NCBI GenBank assembly: GCA_023451375.1
Contig: JAEXZS010000056.1
Span: 1-41,047, forward strand
Length of the DNA stretch: 41,047 bases
Direction: 5' to 3'
From: Pseudomonadota bacterium
GTDB lineage: Bacteria; Pseudomonadota; Alphaproteobacteria; Caulobacterales; Caulobacteraceae
Below, in pieces: positions 8,494-16,338 of this stretch. The position numbers and the translations under genes were made by a program. A model generated the notes under the pieces. That model was not told the DNA's origin. It saw only the letters and a list, made by a program, of their open reading frames with translations, and made no database searches. Every line of letters starts with the position of its first letter. The stretch's first letter is position 1.

Positions 8494-8567
8494 TGGTACG
8501 TCCTCTTGGGCTCGACCCATGACTCTTTAGTCGAAAGCTGGGCTCCGACCAACTCACCAAGCGTGAC
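8494..8567 (-). pseudogene. Degenerate tRNA-Lys-like sequence
   Basis: This stretch aligns along its full length with the intact tRNA-Lys at 16166-16242, in the same orientation. The 3' end is nearly identical: from 8493, 14 bases match, one differs and 8 more match, covering the CCA end, acceptor 3' strand and part of the T arm. The rest is recognisable but diverged (for example the CCAACT block of the D loop). The 5' acceptor strand no longer pairs with the 3' strand (about 3 of 7 pairs), the T loop has lost a base and there is no normal anticodon arm, so it is not a working tRNA. It lies in the leader of the ROK kinase gene and could be one end of an integrated island. Confidence 0.7.
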
Positions 8568-8620
8568 AGGAGGAACGGTCCGGGCCTGGAACCATTGAGC
8601 AGGCTGGATCGAGGTTCGAG

Positions 8621-8929
8621 ATGATAAGCCTGCTTCTGACCGCCGCCCTTGCCCTGAACGCGACGCCCACGCAGGTCGCCGCCAAGCCGGTCCCGGCCGC
8701 CAAGGCGACAGCCCGAGCGGAATCGATCGAACCGGTCCTCCAAAGCGTAGCCGTCACCCTGGAGTGCACCGCCACCGCCGAAGGTCGTGTCAAGGACTGC
8801 GCCGTTCTCGGCGAAACCCATCCCGGTCTCGGTTTCGCGGAGACGGCGATCGCCCTGATGCAGGACGCCGAAGTGGCGCCCGGCCCGCGCGACGTTCAGT
8901 TCGCCCGCACGATCCAGTTCATGCCCTGA
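8621..8929 (+). CDS. Small exported protein, TonB-C-like
   Basis: 102 residues with an N-terminal hydrophobic signal (MISLLLTAALALNATPTQVAA) and then an Ala-rich linker. The C-terminal part (about 48-100: VAVTLECTATAEGRVKDCAVLGETHPGLGFAETAIALMQDAEV) has the look of a shortened TonB C-terminal or energy-transducer fold, in which an input residue block is followed by a GLGFA-type helix. Two cysteines, 14 residues apart (ECTATAEGRVKDC), could form a disulfide in the periplasm. There is no transmembrane anchor and Pro-rich spacer of a true TonB. A GAGG lies upstream of the ATG. Function not known. Confidence 0.65.
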   Translation: MISLLLTAALALNATPTQVAAKPVPAAKATARAESIEPVLQSVAVTLECTATAEGRVKDCAVLGETHPGLGFAETAIALMQDAEVAPGPRDVQFARTIQFMP

Positions 8930-8943
8930 CCCGGGCCATCGTC

Positions 8944-9243
8944 CTACTCGGACGCCGCCTGCCCGCTAAGCGTCTGGCGCACCGCGCCGAACAGCCGCAT
9001 CGCTTCGGCGTCGCTCAGGGCGTCGAAATCAAGCGTAGCAGTCATCGCGTGCAGCCGGTGGATTCGGTCGCTGCAGCCGGCGCGGTCCGTCGAGGTCTCC
9101 TCATCCATCCATTCGGCGATCGCGGCGATCATCTGCAGCGCCTCCTGTTCGCTCAGCTGGCTGCCTTCCAGCATCGCCACGGCCGCGATCTCGCCTATGT
9201 CGCGCAAGGCGCGGCGGCAACCACTAGGGTCAGGGTGCGTCAC
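8944..9243 (-). CDS. Hypothetical small helical protein
   Basis: 99 residues, not recognised. It is predicted mainly helical with acidic character (SQLSEQEALQMIAAIAEWMDEETS, LDFDALSDAEAMRLFGAVRQTL), has no signal peptide or membrane helix, and starts at GTG with no strong ribosome-binding site. It lies tail to tail with the exported protein at 8621 (14 bases apart). Coding is supported by balanced composition and plausible helices rather than by any homologue. A shorter form beginning at an internal Met (about residue 24) is possible. Confidence 0.5.
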   Translation of the reverse strand: MTHPDPSGCRRALRDIGEIAAVAMLEGSQLSEQEALQMIAAIAEWMDEETSTDRAGCSDRIHRLHAMTATLDFDALSDAEAMRLFGAVRQTLSGQAASE

Positions 9244-9280
9244 CCGGGTTCAACTCGGGCCGTTCGGCGGTTCACGCCAT

Positions 9281-9523
9281 TCACTCCGAAGGATCGAATG
9301 ACCGCGCTTCATGCAGGGGCGCGATGAACAAACGGTCGCAATCCTCCCCCTCCTTCAGCGGAATGACCTCGAAGTCCTCGCCCGCGGCCTTCACGGCCTC
9401 GTCCGCCACCGCCGCGAACGCGCGCTCGAAACCCGGACGGCGGAACAGGACCACCCCGTCCTTGGCGTCAAGGACGCCGTAGGCGGGGCCGCCTTCGAGG
9501 AGGTCTGCGAGACGAGCGGACAT
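9281..9523 (-). CDS. Hypothetical small protein
   Basis: 80 residues, soluble, not recognised. The sequence has an ordered look (PAYGVLDAKDGVVLFRRPGFERAF, then a helix FAAVADEAVKAAGEDFEVIPL and an acidic tail EGEDCDRLFIAPL), suggesting a compact alpha/beta fold. No signal peptide or membrane segment. No clear Shine-Dalgarno precedes the ATG at 9523. It is 37 bases upstream of the helical protein on the same strand, so the two may be co-transcribed. Function unknown. Confidence 0.5.
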   Translation of the reverse strand: MSARLADLLEGGPAYGVLDAKDGVVLFRRPGFERAFAAVADEAVKAAGEDFEVIPLKEGEDCDRLFIAPLHEARSFDPSE

Positions 9524-9701
9524 GAAGGGTGAAGCCGCCGCGCCCGATTTGGTTCACCGGGAGCCTGGGAGTGTCCATCTTGCATCGCCCCGCCGCTCGG
9601 AGCGCTCGCCACCCACGTCGGCCGCCGGCGAGGCGTGGCCGATGGTGCGATGTCGATCGCGCGAGCTTTGGCGCCCTCCCCGGAACCGCCCAGGTCAGGG
9701 A

Positions 9702-9730
9702 TTGACTCCGTTACTTTGTTCCATAAAGTA
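9702..9730 (+). promoter_or_regulatory. Promoter with palindromic operator before the hydrolase
   Basis: A -35-like TTGACT (9702-9707) is followed by a TACTTT-N7-AAAGTA inverted repeat (9712-9730), whose right arm overlaps the expected -10 (TAAAGT, 9724-9729, spacer 16). A second perfect palindrome AAAGTACTTT spans 9725-9734. A symmetric element between -35 and -10 is the usual place for a dimeric repressor. The gene start is 24 bases beyond. No regulator gene lies next to it; the cognate protein is unknown. Confidence 0.5.
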
Positions 9731-9753
9731 CTTTTGTCCCTGTGGAGAACGAG

Positions 9754-10698
9754 ATGTCCCGTAACGCTCTAGCCGCTCTGCTGACCGTGGCCTTGGGGCT
9801 TGGCGTCGCTGCCGCGCCCGCGACGGCCAGGATCTCACCTCCGCCTCAGGCTGTCGCAGGGACCGCCGTCCGCGACGATGGTCTTGTCGCAGAGTACTTC
9901 GCCGCCGATCCGGCGAAAGCCTCGCGCGGCGCGGTGGTCGTCCTGGGCGGATCGGAAGGCGGGCTGCAGGGCTCGCGCCCCATAGCGCGCCGTCTGGCCG
10001 CCGAGGGTCTGGACGCGATCGCTGTCTCCTACTTCGGCGAGCCCGGCCAATCCCGGACCCTCAACCTGATCCCGATCGAACCCGTGAGCCGAGCCGCCGC
10101 CTGGCTTCACGCTCGACCGGACGGCGCGGAGCCGATCGCCGTGGTTGGCGTCTCCAAGGGCGCTGAACTCGCGCTCGTCGCAGCCAGCCGGGATTCACGA
10201 CTGACGGCCGTGGTCGTCGGCGCGCCGAGCCATCTGATTTGGCAGGGCATCGATATGACCGGAGCGCCCACCGACTCCTCGTGGACCGTAGGGGGCCGGC
10301 CTCTCCCGTTCGCTTCCTACGATTTGTCCCATGGCTTCAGCAGCATCTTCCGCTTGTATGAGGGCGGCGTCGCCGCCGCGCCGGCTCAGGCCCAAATCCC
10401 CGTGGAGCGCATCAATGGGCCGGTGATGCTGATCTCCAGTCGGGACGACGCCCTGTGGCCCGCCACGCTGATGGCCGAGCGAATCCGTGCGCGCCTGGCG
10501 GCCCATGGCTTCGCTCACCGCGTCGAGGTGCTGACCTACGACGCGGCGGGTCATGCTGTATTCGGCGGACCGCTCGCCAATGCGCCGAGCGCCCAGACCT
10601 TAGCCTTCCTGGGCGGCACGCCTGAAGGTCTCCAGGCCGCGCGCGCCGACGGCTGGCCTAGAGTAGTGACATTCCTCAAGACCGCCCTCGCCGACTAG
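9754..10698 (+). CDS. Secreted alpha/beta hydrolase, BAAT-type acyl-CoA thioesterase C-terminal-like
   Basis: Exported alpha/beta hydrolase of 314 residues. A signal peptide (MSRNALAALLTVALGLGVAA...ATA) leads into the core: VVVLGGSEGGLQG (oxyanion region), the nucleophile elbow GVSKGAELAL with the Ser, a strand ending SSRDDALWPA carrying the acid Asp, and the catalytic His in AAGHAVFGG. This layout fits the BAAT / dienelactone-hydrolase group, whose cytosolic members cleave acyl-CoA esters; an exported version would act on some other ester or thioester. The start at ATG 9754 is set by GGAG 6 bases upstream; a GTG 12 bases earlier lies on the ribosome site itself. Its promoter carries the operator described at 9702-9730. 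Confidence 0.85.
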   Translation: MSRNALAALLTVALGLGVAAAPATARISPPPQAVAGTAVRDDGLVAEYFAADPAKASRGAVVVLGGSEGGLQGSRPIARRLAAEGLDAIAVSYFGEPGQSRTLNLIPIEPVSRAAAWLHARPDGAEPIAVVGVSKGAELALVAASRDSRLTAVVVGAPSHLIWQGIDMTGAPTDSSWTVGGRPLPFASYDLSHGFSSIFRLYEGGVAAAPAQAQIPVERINGPVMLISSRDDALWPATLMAERIRARLAAHGFAHRVEVLTYDAAGHAVFGGPLANAPSAQTLAFLGGTPEGLQAARADGWPRVVTFLKTALAD

Positions 10699-10773
10699 TG
10701 CTGGCCGTGATCTACGGAAGCACGGCCCTCGCGCTTTGCATTCACAGCCTTAACTCGTTCGGGACCAACACTT

Positions 10774-11190
10774 TTGCGGATCTACAATCTAGGGGCGGCG
10801 GTTACCGCCTTGGTCGGCTATGTCGTCGTCGCCCTTGCGGTCGGGTGGCTTTTCTCCGCGGCTCTGGCCGGCGCGAGCCCCACGAGCCCCCGGTTTCTGG
10901 CGGAAGCGGCAGTCTCCACGATTGTCGGCATGGTTGTGAGTCGGGGACTGACCGCCAGGCTGTTTCCATTTTTCTCGGGCAGGGTCGTTTTCGCTGTCTT
11001 CGCGGGCGTGACGATCGCAACCATCGCCGTGGGCGTCGTCGCTTCCGGCGCGCCGCCTTCCGGGTTGCCGACGCTTCAGTCTCTGCTGCTGATCAGCCTC
11101 GCCTACGGACTGTTCTGGACGCGCGAACGGCGAAACCCGGACGCATCTCGGTCACGCGAGATGTTCAGTCGGCAGGGTCGGCGCGGCTAG
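10774..11190 (+). CDS. Small integral membrane protein
   Basis: 138 residues with about four hydrophobic segments (YNLGAAVTALVGYVVVALAVGWLF; FLAEAAVSTIVGMVV; VVFAVFAGVTIATIAVGVV; LQSLLLISLAYGLFW) and a positively charged tail (RERRNPDASRSREMFSRQGRRG), consistent with an inner-membrane protein with its C-terminus in the cytoplasm. I do not recognise a family. The start is TTG at 10774 with no good ribosome-binding site, so the true start may be elsewhere. It follows the hydrolase by 75 bases and might be transcribed with it. Confidence 0.6.
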   Translation: MRIYNLGAAVTALVGYVVVALAVGWLFSAALAGASPTSPRFLAEAAVSTIVGMVVSRGLTARLFPFFSGRVVFAVFAGVTIATIAVGVVASGAPPSGLPTLQSLLLISLAYGLFWTRERRNPDASRSREMFSRQGRRG

Positions 11191-11379
11191 CGCAAGATCG
11201 AGGCACGTCCCGCCGGGCGTCGAAAGCCGAAACGATGCGGACGAAGCAGTCGGCCGCGACGAAGGGCAGCAGGTGAGCGCCGTCCTCGACTGCATGCCTC
11301 TCCCGCCATAGAGGCGGCCACGCAGCTCAGCGGATGCAAGACGCTGGAAAATCACCCCGCGGCGTAAGGCGCAGGCTCC

Positions 11380-11411
11380 CGCGTGGGCTTTTTCACCCGC
11401 TCTCCCACGCG
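11380..11411 (-). terminator. Hairpin downstream of the Mfd-like gene
   Basis: A perfect 8-bp stem, CGCGTGGG (11380-11387) with CCCACGCG (11404-11411), around a 16-base loop, 20 bases past the Mfd-like stop. There is no run of T after it in the minus direction, so if it ends transcription it is not a classical intrinsic terminator. No other feature is visible in 11191-11430. Confidence 0.35.
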
Positions 11412-11430
11412 ACCTCGCTGGCCGCCGGTG

Positions 11431-14400
11431 TCACTTACCCCCTTCGCCCAAGCGATCCAGGAGTTCTTCAGCGCCCGCCGCTGTCGGGCCTGAGGCCAAG
11501 GGCGGCAGGATCAGGCGCTCGCCCTTCCGGACGCTGTCCTCACTCTCCAATCCTGCGAGGGTCGAGGCCTTCGCAAGCGTCAGGGCCACGCCTTTCGGAC
11601 CCGCGTCGATCCGGGAGATGCCGGCCTCCCGCGCCCGGATGGCGATGCGCGCCAAATCCAGGAGCGTCACGACTTCGTCGGGCGGCGGTCCGAAGCGATC
11701 TTCGATCTCGTCAGCGAACTGCGCGACCTCGTCGAGGTCCGTCAGACGCGCCAACCGCGCATAGAGGTTGAGACGCACGCTTGTCTCCGGAACATAGGTG
11801 TCGGGTATGGATCCATTCACGCCGACGTTGAGCTCAGGCGTCCAATGTGTGTTGTCGGCCTCGCCCGCCGCGGCGCGGAGGGCTCGCGCCAGGAGCTGTT
11901 GATAGAGCCCCACGCCGATCGTCTTCACATGGCCGGCCTGTTCCTCGCCGACGAGTTCGCCGCCGCCGCGGATGTCGAGATCGCGCATACTGATCGCCAG
12001 CCCGGCGCCGAGCCGGTCAAACGCTTCCAGCGTGGACAGACGCGACCGCGTCGCTTCGGAGAGCTCCGCATCCGCATCCGTGAAAAGATAAACGAACCCC
12101 TGGCTGCGCCCCCTGCCGACCCGTCCTCTCAGCTGGTGCAGCTGTGCAAGCCCGAACCGATCCGCCCGCCAAACGAACATCGTATTGGCGCGGGGCACGT
12201 CGAGCCCGCTCTCGATGATGCTCGTCGCCAGCAGGACATCCCCCTCCCCGTCGGCGAACAGGACCATCGCCTCGTCGACGGCCTCCGCCGGCAACCCCCC
12301 GTGCGCGACCACCACCTTCAGCTCGGGCGCGAGCTCCGTCAGCAGATCGGCCAACTCGCCGACGTCCTCGATCCTGGGTGTGACGACGAAGCTCTGGCCG
12401 CCGCGCCTGCGCTCCCGCAGCAAGGCCGTCCGCAGGGTCGCTTTGTCGAACGGGGCCACGAAGGTGCGCACCGGCCGGCGTCGCGACGGCGGGGTCGCGA
12501 TGACGCTGACGTCTTCAAGGCCGATCAGGGCGGTCTGCAGGGTGCGAGGGATCGGCGTGGCCGTCATGGTCAGGACGTGCGCGTCGGGCGCGAGATCGCG
12601 GAGCCGCGCCTTGATGCGGCTGCCGAAGCGCTGCTCTTCGTCGATCACCACCAGACCGAGATCGCTGAAGCGGAGCGCGTCGGAAGCGAGCGCATGCGTG
12701 CCGATCACGATTCGAACTTCGCCATTGGCCAGGCGGTCTCGCACCTGCTTGGCGTCAGCCGTCGATACAAGCCGCGACAGCTGCGCGACCGCGATCCCCG
12801 TCCCTTCGAACCGCTTTTGGAAAGTCAGGAAATGCTGCCGCGCCAATACGGTGGTCGGCGCCACGACGGCCACCTGTTTGCCGGCCATCGCCGCGGCGGC
12901 GGCGGCCCGCAACGCGACTTCAGTCTTGCCGAACCCGACATCGCCGCAAACCAGGCGGTTCATGGGGCGGCCGGACGCAAGATCGCTCAACACGGCCTCG
13001 ATCGCTTCCGACTGATCCGGCGTTTCCGGATAGGGAAAGCGAACGGTGAAGCGGGCGAACTCGGCTGCGGGCGGCTTCAGGACCGGGGCCGTCGCCGCCG
13101 CGCGCTGTCTTGCGAGCTCCGTCAGATGAGCTGCCGTTTGGTCGATCTCCCGACTGATCTCGAGACGTCGCTTTGACCAGGCGTCTGTATGCAGACGATC
13201 GAGCGTGACGCCCGTTTCATCGGAACCGTACCGCCAGAGCTTGCCGAACTCCTCGATGGGCGCCAGCAAGGATGCGCCGCCGTGATACTCCAGTCGTACG
13301 GCGTCTTGCTGGCGTCCCTGCAGCTCGACCTTCTCAAGGTCACGCAGCACGCCGAGCCCGTGGTCCTCATGGATCACCACGTCGCCGACGCGCAGTTCCG
13401 GCTCGGTGAGCAGATGGGCCGGTTGCGCCTTTGAGCCGGCCGCCACCCTTCCCCCGAACACATCGGTCGCGGCGATCATCGCCAGACGGTTCTCGGGATC
13501 GACGAAGCCCCTCTCGAGGTCGAACTCGCCCAGGTAGAGTTCGCCTGGAGCTCCATCGAGAACGGAAGCAAGGCTGTCCGCGGCCACCAACTCCTGCTCA
13601 AGGCTTCGCCGCAGCCGCCGCGCCAGCGCGCGCGTCTCGTGCGCCAGGCCGGTCACCACGACCCGGCGATCGGCATCCAGCTGAGCGCGAACAAAGTCGG
13701 CGAGATCACGGGCCGCATTGCGCGAGAGCGCGAAGTTCGGAGCCGCCTCCACTCCCAGTCCCGTCAGCGGCATTTCCGGATGATCGGCCAGACGCGCCTG
13801 AAGCTGGCTTGCCGTGAGATACAGCGCCTCAGGCGCGCTCGGCCGCTCGCCTTCAGGATACTGCATGCGGACGGCGTGAGCGTCGCGCACCTGAGTCTCG
13901 AAAGAAGCAGCGCGCGCCGGCGCTTTCGGATCCTGCGCCACGGTCGCGCCGACGATGAGATCGAGCACGGTGTCGAGGCGCTCGTAAACGTTCGCCGCGC
14001 GGTGCTCCAGGCCCAACGGGCGCTCGTCGCCCGACGACAGGATCACCTCGGAAGCCGGGCCGAGACAGAGGTCGCCGACATCGCCCAGCGAGCGCTGTGT
14101 CAGGGGATCGAAAGGCCGGATAGCGTCGACCACGTGATCGGTGATCGTCAGTCGGTGCGGCCGCGGCTCGGCGGCGGGGAAGATGTCGATCACCTCGCCC
14201 TGCACCGCGATCTCCCCCGGTTCGTCGACCCGGTCATCCCGGATGTACCCCGTCGACTCGGCGAACGCCTCGAGCGCCTCCAGATCCAGCGGGTCGCCGA
14301 CACGGATCTGAAAGCGCGCCTCCCGAATGATCTCGATCGGCGGAGTGCGCAGCATGAGGGCTTCAACGGGGGCGATGAGGAACCGCTGCTTGTCGGTCGG

Positions 14401-14712
14401 CGCCGCAAGCCGTCTCAGAACCGCCAAGCGCCGCCCCATCACGTCCCGCGAAGGCGAAGCGCGGTCGTAGGGCAGACAGTCCCAAGGCGGCAGGACCAGA
14501 ACCTCAGCGCCGGGCTCGAACCGCCGAAGCGCGCGCCCGATCTCGTCCGCCCGACGCTCGCTCGACGCGACGTAGACGACCGCAGCAGGGCGCGACGCCG
14601 CAAGCCGCGACGCGACCCACGCCGTCGGCGGCTGAGTGGCTGTCGAAGGCCGTTCATCGCTGGGGGCGGGCTGATCGGGCAGAGGCGCGTCTCGAAAAGC
14701 TGCGTCTGACAA
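11431..14712 (-). CDS. Mfd-like transcription-repair coupling factor
   Basis: DNA translocase of 1093 residues with full Mfd architecture: UvrB-like N-terminal domains (about 1-340, with LPPWDCLPYDRASPSRDVM), an RNA-polymerase-interacting CarD-like domain (about 435-500, VGDVVIHEDHGLGVLRDLEKV), RecG-like helicase lobes with Walker A GDVGFGKTE (Lys about 596), motif II DEEQRFG (about 690) and TMTATPIPRTLQ, the motif VI region QLRGRVGRGRSQGF, and a TRCF C-terminal domain. Such proteins remove stalled RNA polymerase and recruit UvrA. The start is TTG at 14712, preceded by GGAGG with 6-base spacing. It is slightly shorter than typical Mfd (about 1150) and, from visual inspection, less GC-rich than flanking genes. 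Its place between a tRNA-Lys and a tRNA-Lys remnant makes a second, acquired copy likely, but the main mfd cannot be seen from here. Confidence 0.93.
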   Translation of the reverse strand: MSDAAFRDAPLPDQPAPSDERPSTATQPPTAWVASRLAASRPAAVVYVASSERRADEIGRALRRFEPGAEVLVLPPWDCLPYDRASPSRDVMGRRLAVLRRLAAPTDKQRFLIAPVEALMLRTPPIEIIREARFQIRVGDPLDLEALEAFAESTGYIRDDRVDEPGEIAVQGEVIDIFPAAEPRPHRLTITDHVVDAIRPFDPLTQRSLGDVGDLCLGPASEVILSSGDERPLGLEHRAANVYERLDTVLDLIVGATVAQDPKAPARAASFETQVRDAHAVRMQYPEGERPSAPEALYLTASQLQARLADHPEMPLTGLGVEAAPNFALSRNAARDLADFVRAQLDADRRVVVTGLAHETRALARRLRRSLEQELVAADSLASVLDGAPGELYLGEFDLERGFVDPENRLAMIAATDVFGGRVAAGSKAQPAHLLTEPELRVGDVVIHEDHGLGVLRDLEKVELQGRQQDAVRLEYHGGASLLAPIEEFGKLWRYGSDETGVTLDRLHTDAWSKRRLEISREIDQTAAHLTELARQRAAATAPVLKPPAAEFARFTVRFPYPETPDQSEAIEAVLSDLASGRPMNRLVCGDVGFGKTEVALRAAAAAAMAGKQVAVVAPTTVLARQHFLTFQKRFEGTGIAVAQLSRLVSTADAKQVRDRLANGEVRIVIGTHALASDALRFSDLGLVVIDEEQRFGSRIKARLRDLAPDAHVLTMTATPIPRTLQTALIGLEDVSVIATPPSRRRPVRTFVAPFDKATLRTALLRERRRGGQSFVVTPRIEDVGELADLLTELAPELKVVVAHGGLPAEAVDEAMVLFADGEGDVLLATSIIESGLDVPRANTMFVWRADRFGLAQLHQLRGRVGRGRSQGFVYLFTDADAELSEATRSRLSTLEAFDRLGAGLAISMRDLDIRGGGELVGEEQAGHVKTIGVGLYQQLLARALRAAAGEADNTHWTPELNVGVNGSIPDTYVPETSVRLNLYARLARLTDLDEVAQFADEIEDRFGPPPDEVVTLLDLARIAIRAREAGISRIDAGPKGVALTLAKASTLAGLESEDSVRKGERLILPPLASGPTAAGAEELLDRLGEGGK

Positions 14713-15001
14713 GCATCACCTCCGGCGGTCTGGCCCCATGCAATCGCTTTGCGACACAGCGGTTCCTCGGCGGATCGGGATTGCATGGACGCGGCCGTGA
14801 CCGGCTCCGACGCCTCCGGCCCAAAACCGCCTATCCGGAACCATTCATGCGCCGCGTCCGGCGGACCGTCGGGGGGCGAACTCGAGAGCTTTTGGTTCCC
14901 AGGAGAGACCGCCGAGCCGGTCGCCGACCCGGTATTCACCCGACGGTCGCCGCGGCTCGGAAGGCCTAAGCGGGCGCGCGGCGCCGCCGTCTCTTAAATG
15001 C

Positions 15002-15217
15002 TCAAGACGGAGAGCTGAGCCGCGCGGCGCACAGCGTCTGGAAACGATCGCGCGCCTCGGTCTCTCGATAGAATATCTCGGCCTGGCGAGGCGGCGCCAG
15101 GAGGTAAAACTGCGTCACGGGAAAGGGATCCGCGCGATCGCGTCGCCACAGGACGCAGTCGGATGCCGCCTCCAGCCGTGTCCACTTGCCGGCTTCATTG
15201 GGATGATCGATCGACAT
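15002..15217 (-). CDS. Hypothetical small protein
   Basis: 71 residues, not recognised. It reads as a compact soluble domain: MSIDHPNEAGKWTRLEA, SDCVLWRRD, then TQFYLLAPPRQAEIFYRETEARDRF. The composition is protein-like and unlike a frame shadow. GAAG precedes the ATG at 15217; a GTG three bases earlier is also possible. It lies 289 bases upstream of the Mfd-like gene on the same strand. The space between (14713-15001) holds open frames on the plus strand but none with convincing composition. Confidence 0.5.
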   Translation of the reverse strand: MSIDHPNEAGKWTRLEAASDCVLWRRDRADPFPVTQFYLLAPPRQAEIFYRETEARDRFQTLCAARLSSPS

Positions 15218-15484
15218 CACGTGCTTCTAGACTGTTCGCGGGCAGGGTTCGACCCAGTCGTCGCCCTCTGTCGGAAATCACACTCGACAGCCGCTCAGCG
15301 CACAGCTCGCAGTGATGAGCGCTTCATGGGAGACGCCGTTCGCGACTTCGAAGCCGGAGACAGGGCGATGCGGGCATGGCTGATCGAGGCCTTGCCCATC
15401 CTCTATCAAGCCCCGTTCGCGTCCGCCGAAGAGCAGCGTTGAGGAGCCATCCGCGGGCGCTTGCGAGAAAACCTCTAGCGCCGC

Positions 15485-15889
15485 TCAATAGCGCCGAGGC
15501 GCGGGAGGATAGGTCTTCAGGATATGGTCCATGAGATCGAACAGGCTGGCGTCTATGGAGGCGATGGTTCTTCCACCCCGCAGGTCGACCTCTCGACTCA
15601 GATCGCGGGCCGTCAGCTTGAAGCGCTCGCAAGCCGCGAAATCCGGGAGCTCGGCGTCTCCGCATCCAGACGCCACAACCGCCACGTCGACATCGTGGAT
15701 CCACAATTTGAAGGCGATTTGGTCGCCGCCAATGCGATCCGGACCCCCGACGTATTCGCCGCTGTTCTCGATCCACAGTTCCGCGAACTGCGTGGGTTGC
15801 AAGCTGCGCACGACCCTCTCGCGATCATCCACGATCGAGGGCGCCTGACCCGCTAGGGCTGCGGCCAGGACGAAAACCAGCAGCATCAT
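15485..15889 (-). CDS. Hypothetical exported protein
   Basis: 134 residues with a short signal peptide (MMLLVFVLAAALAGQAPS) and strong ribosome site AGGAGA just upstream of tandem ATG codons at 15889/15886. The mature part looks like a small mixed alpha/beta domain (QFAELWIENSGEYVGGPDRI, IAFKLWIHDVDVAVVASGCGDAELPDFAACERFKL) and ends DLMDHILKTYPPAPRRY. Two cysteines, in SGCGD and AACER, could form a disulfide in the periplasm. No family recognised. It may be transcribed with the small gene at 15002. Confidence 0.7.
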   Translation of the reverse strand: MMLLVFVLAAALAGQAPSIVDDRERVVRSLQPTQFAELWIENSGEYVGGPDRIGGDQIAFKLWIHDVDVAVVASGCGDAELPDFAACERFKLTARDLSREVDLRGGRTIASIDASLFDLMDHILKTYPPAPRRY

Positions 15890-16165
15890 CGCTCTCCTGT
15901 CTAGCTCGCGCGCCTCGGCGAAGCCCCCTCTGTGGTCCCGGTCGGGGCGGCGGCTCGCACCCCGGGGTAGGACGGTTGTCGGCCCGGCTTCGGATCATCA
16001 CAACATCAACGATCTAAAGGGTATCCCCTCACGTCGCCGCGCATTCTGCGTCGCGGCTCGCTCGCACAGATAAACGGCTGCGAGCCTCACGCCATGAGAC
16101 CGGACAGCGGCCAGGGTCGCCAGCCACGGACGGGCTGAGTTGATGATCCGAATCATAGGAAGAAA

Positions 16166-16242
16166 TGGTACGTCCTCTCGGGCTCGAACCGAGGACCCTC
16201 TGATTAAAAGTCAGATGCTCTAACCAACTGAGCTAAGGACGC
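16166..16242 (-). tRNA. tRNA-Lys(TTT)
   Basis: Complete cloverleaf of 77 bases with encoded CCA. Acceptor GCGTCCT pairs with AGGACGT (one G-U at the end), discriminator A; D arm TAGCTCAGTTGGTTAGAGC; anticodon arm TCTGA-CTTTTAA-TCAGA with anticodon TTT preceded by T and followed by AA; T arm CTCGG-TTCGAGC-CCGAG. Its 3' end is nearly repeated at 8493-8515 in the same orientation. Alternative anticodon readings are excluded by the stem. Confidence 0.97.
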
Positions 16243-16338
16243 ACCGCACGCCGTCCGGGCGTGGCCCGGAACGTCGAAGGGCGCCTTCTGTTGCAATCCG
16301 CCCTTCCGGTCAAGACCGCGGGTGGGTAGTCAAACGGA

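Noticed and set aside
14749..14997. 82-codon plus-strand ORF upstream of the Mfd-like gene
   Set aside because: Ser/Pro/Gly/Arg-rich with no ordered segment and a competing frame of the same size; not supported as coding.
15236..15252. Second SOS-like box, GTTC-N9-GTTC
   Set aside because: The spacing is 9, not the 7 bases required by alphaproteobacterial LexA.
15203..15442. 79-codon plus-strand ORF beginning MIDRHH
   Set aside because: Overlaps the start of the better minus-strand ORF, has no ribosome site and shows no ordered pattern; left unannotated.
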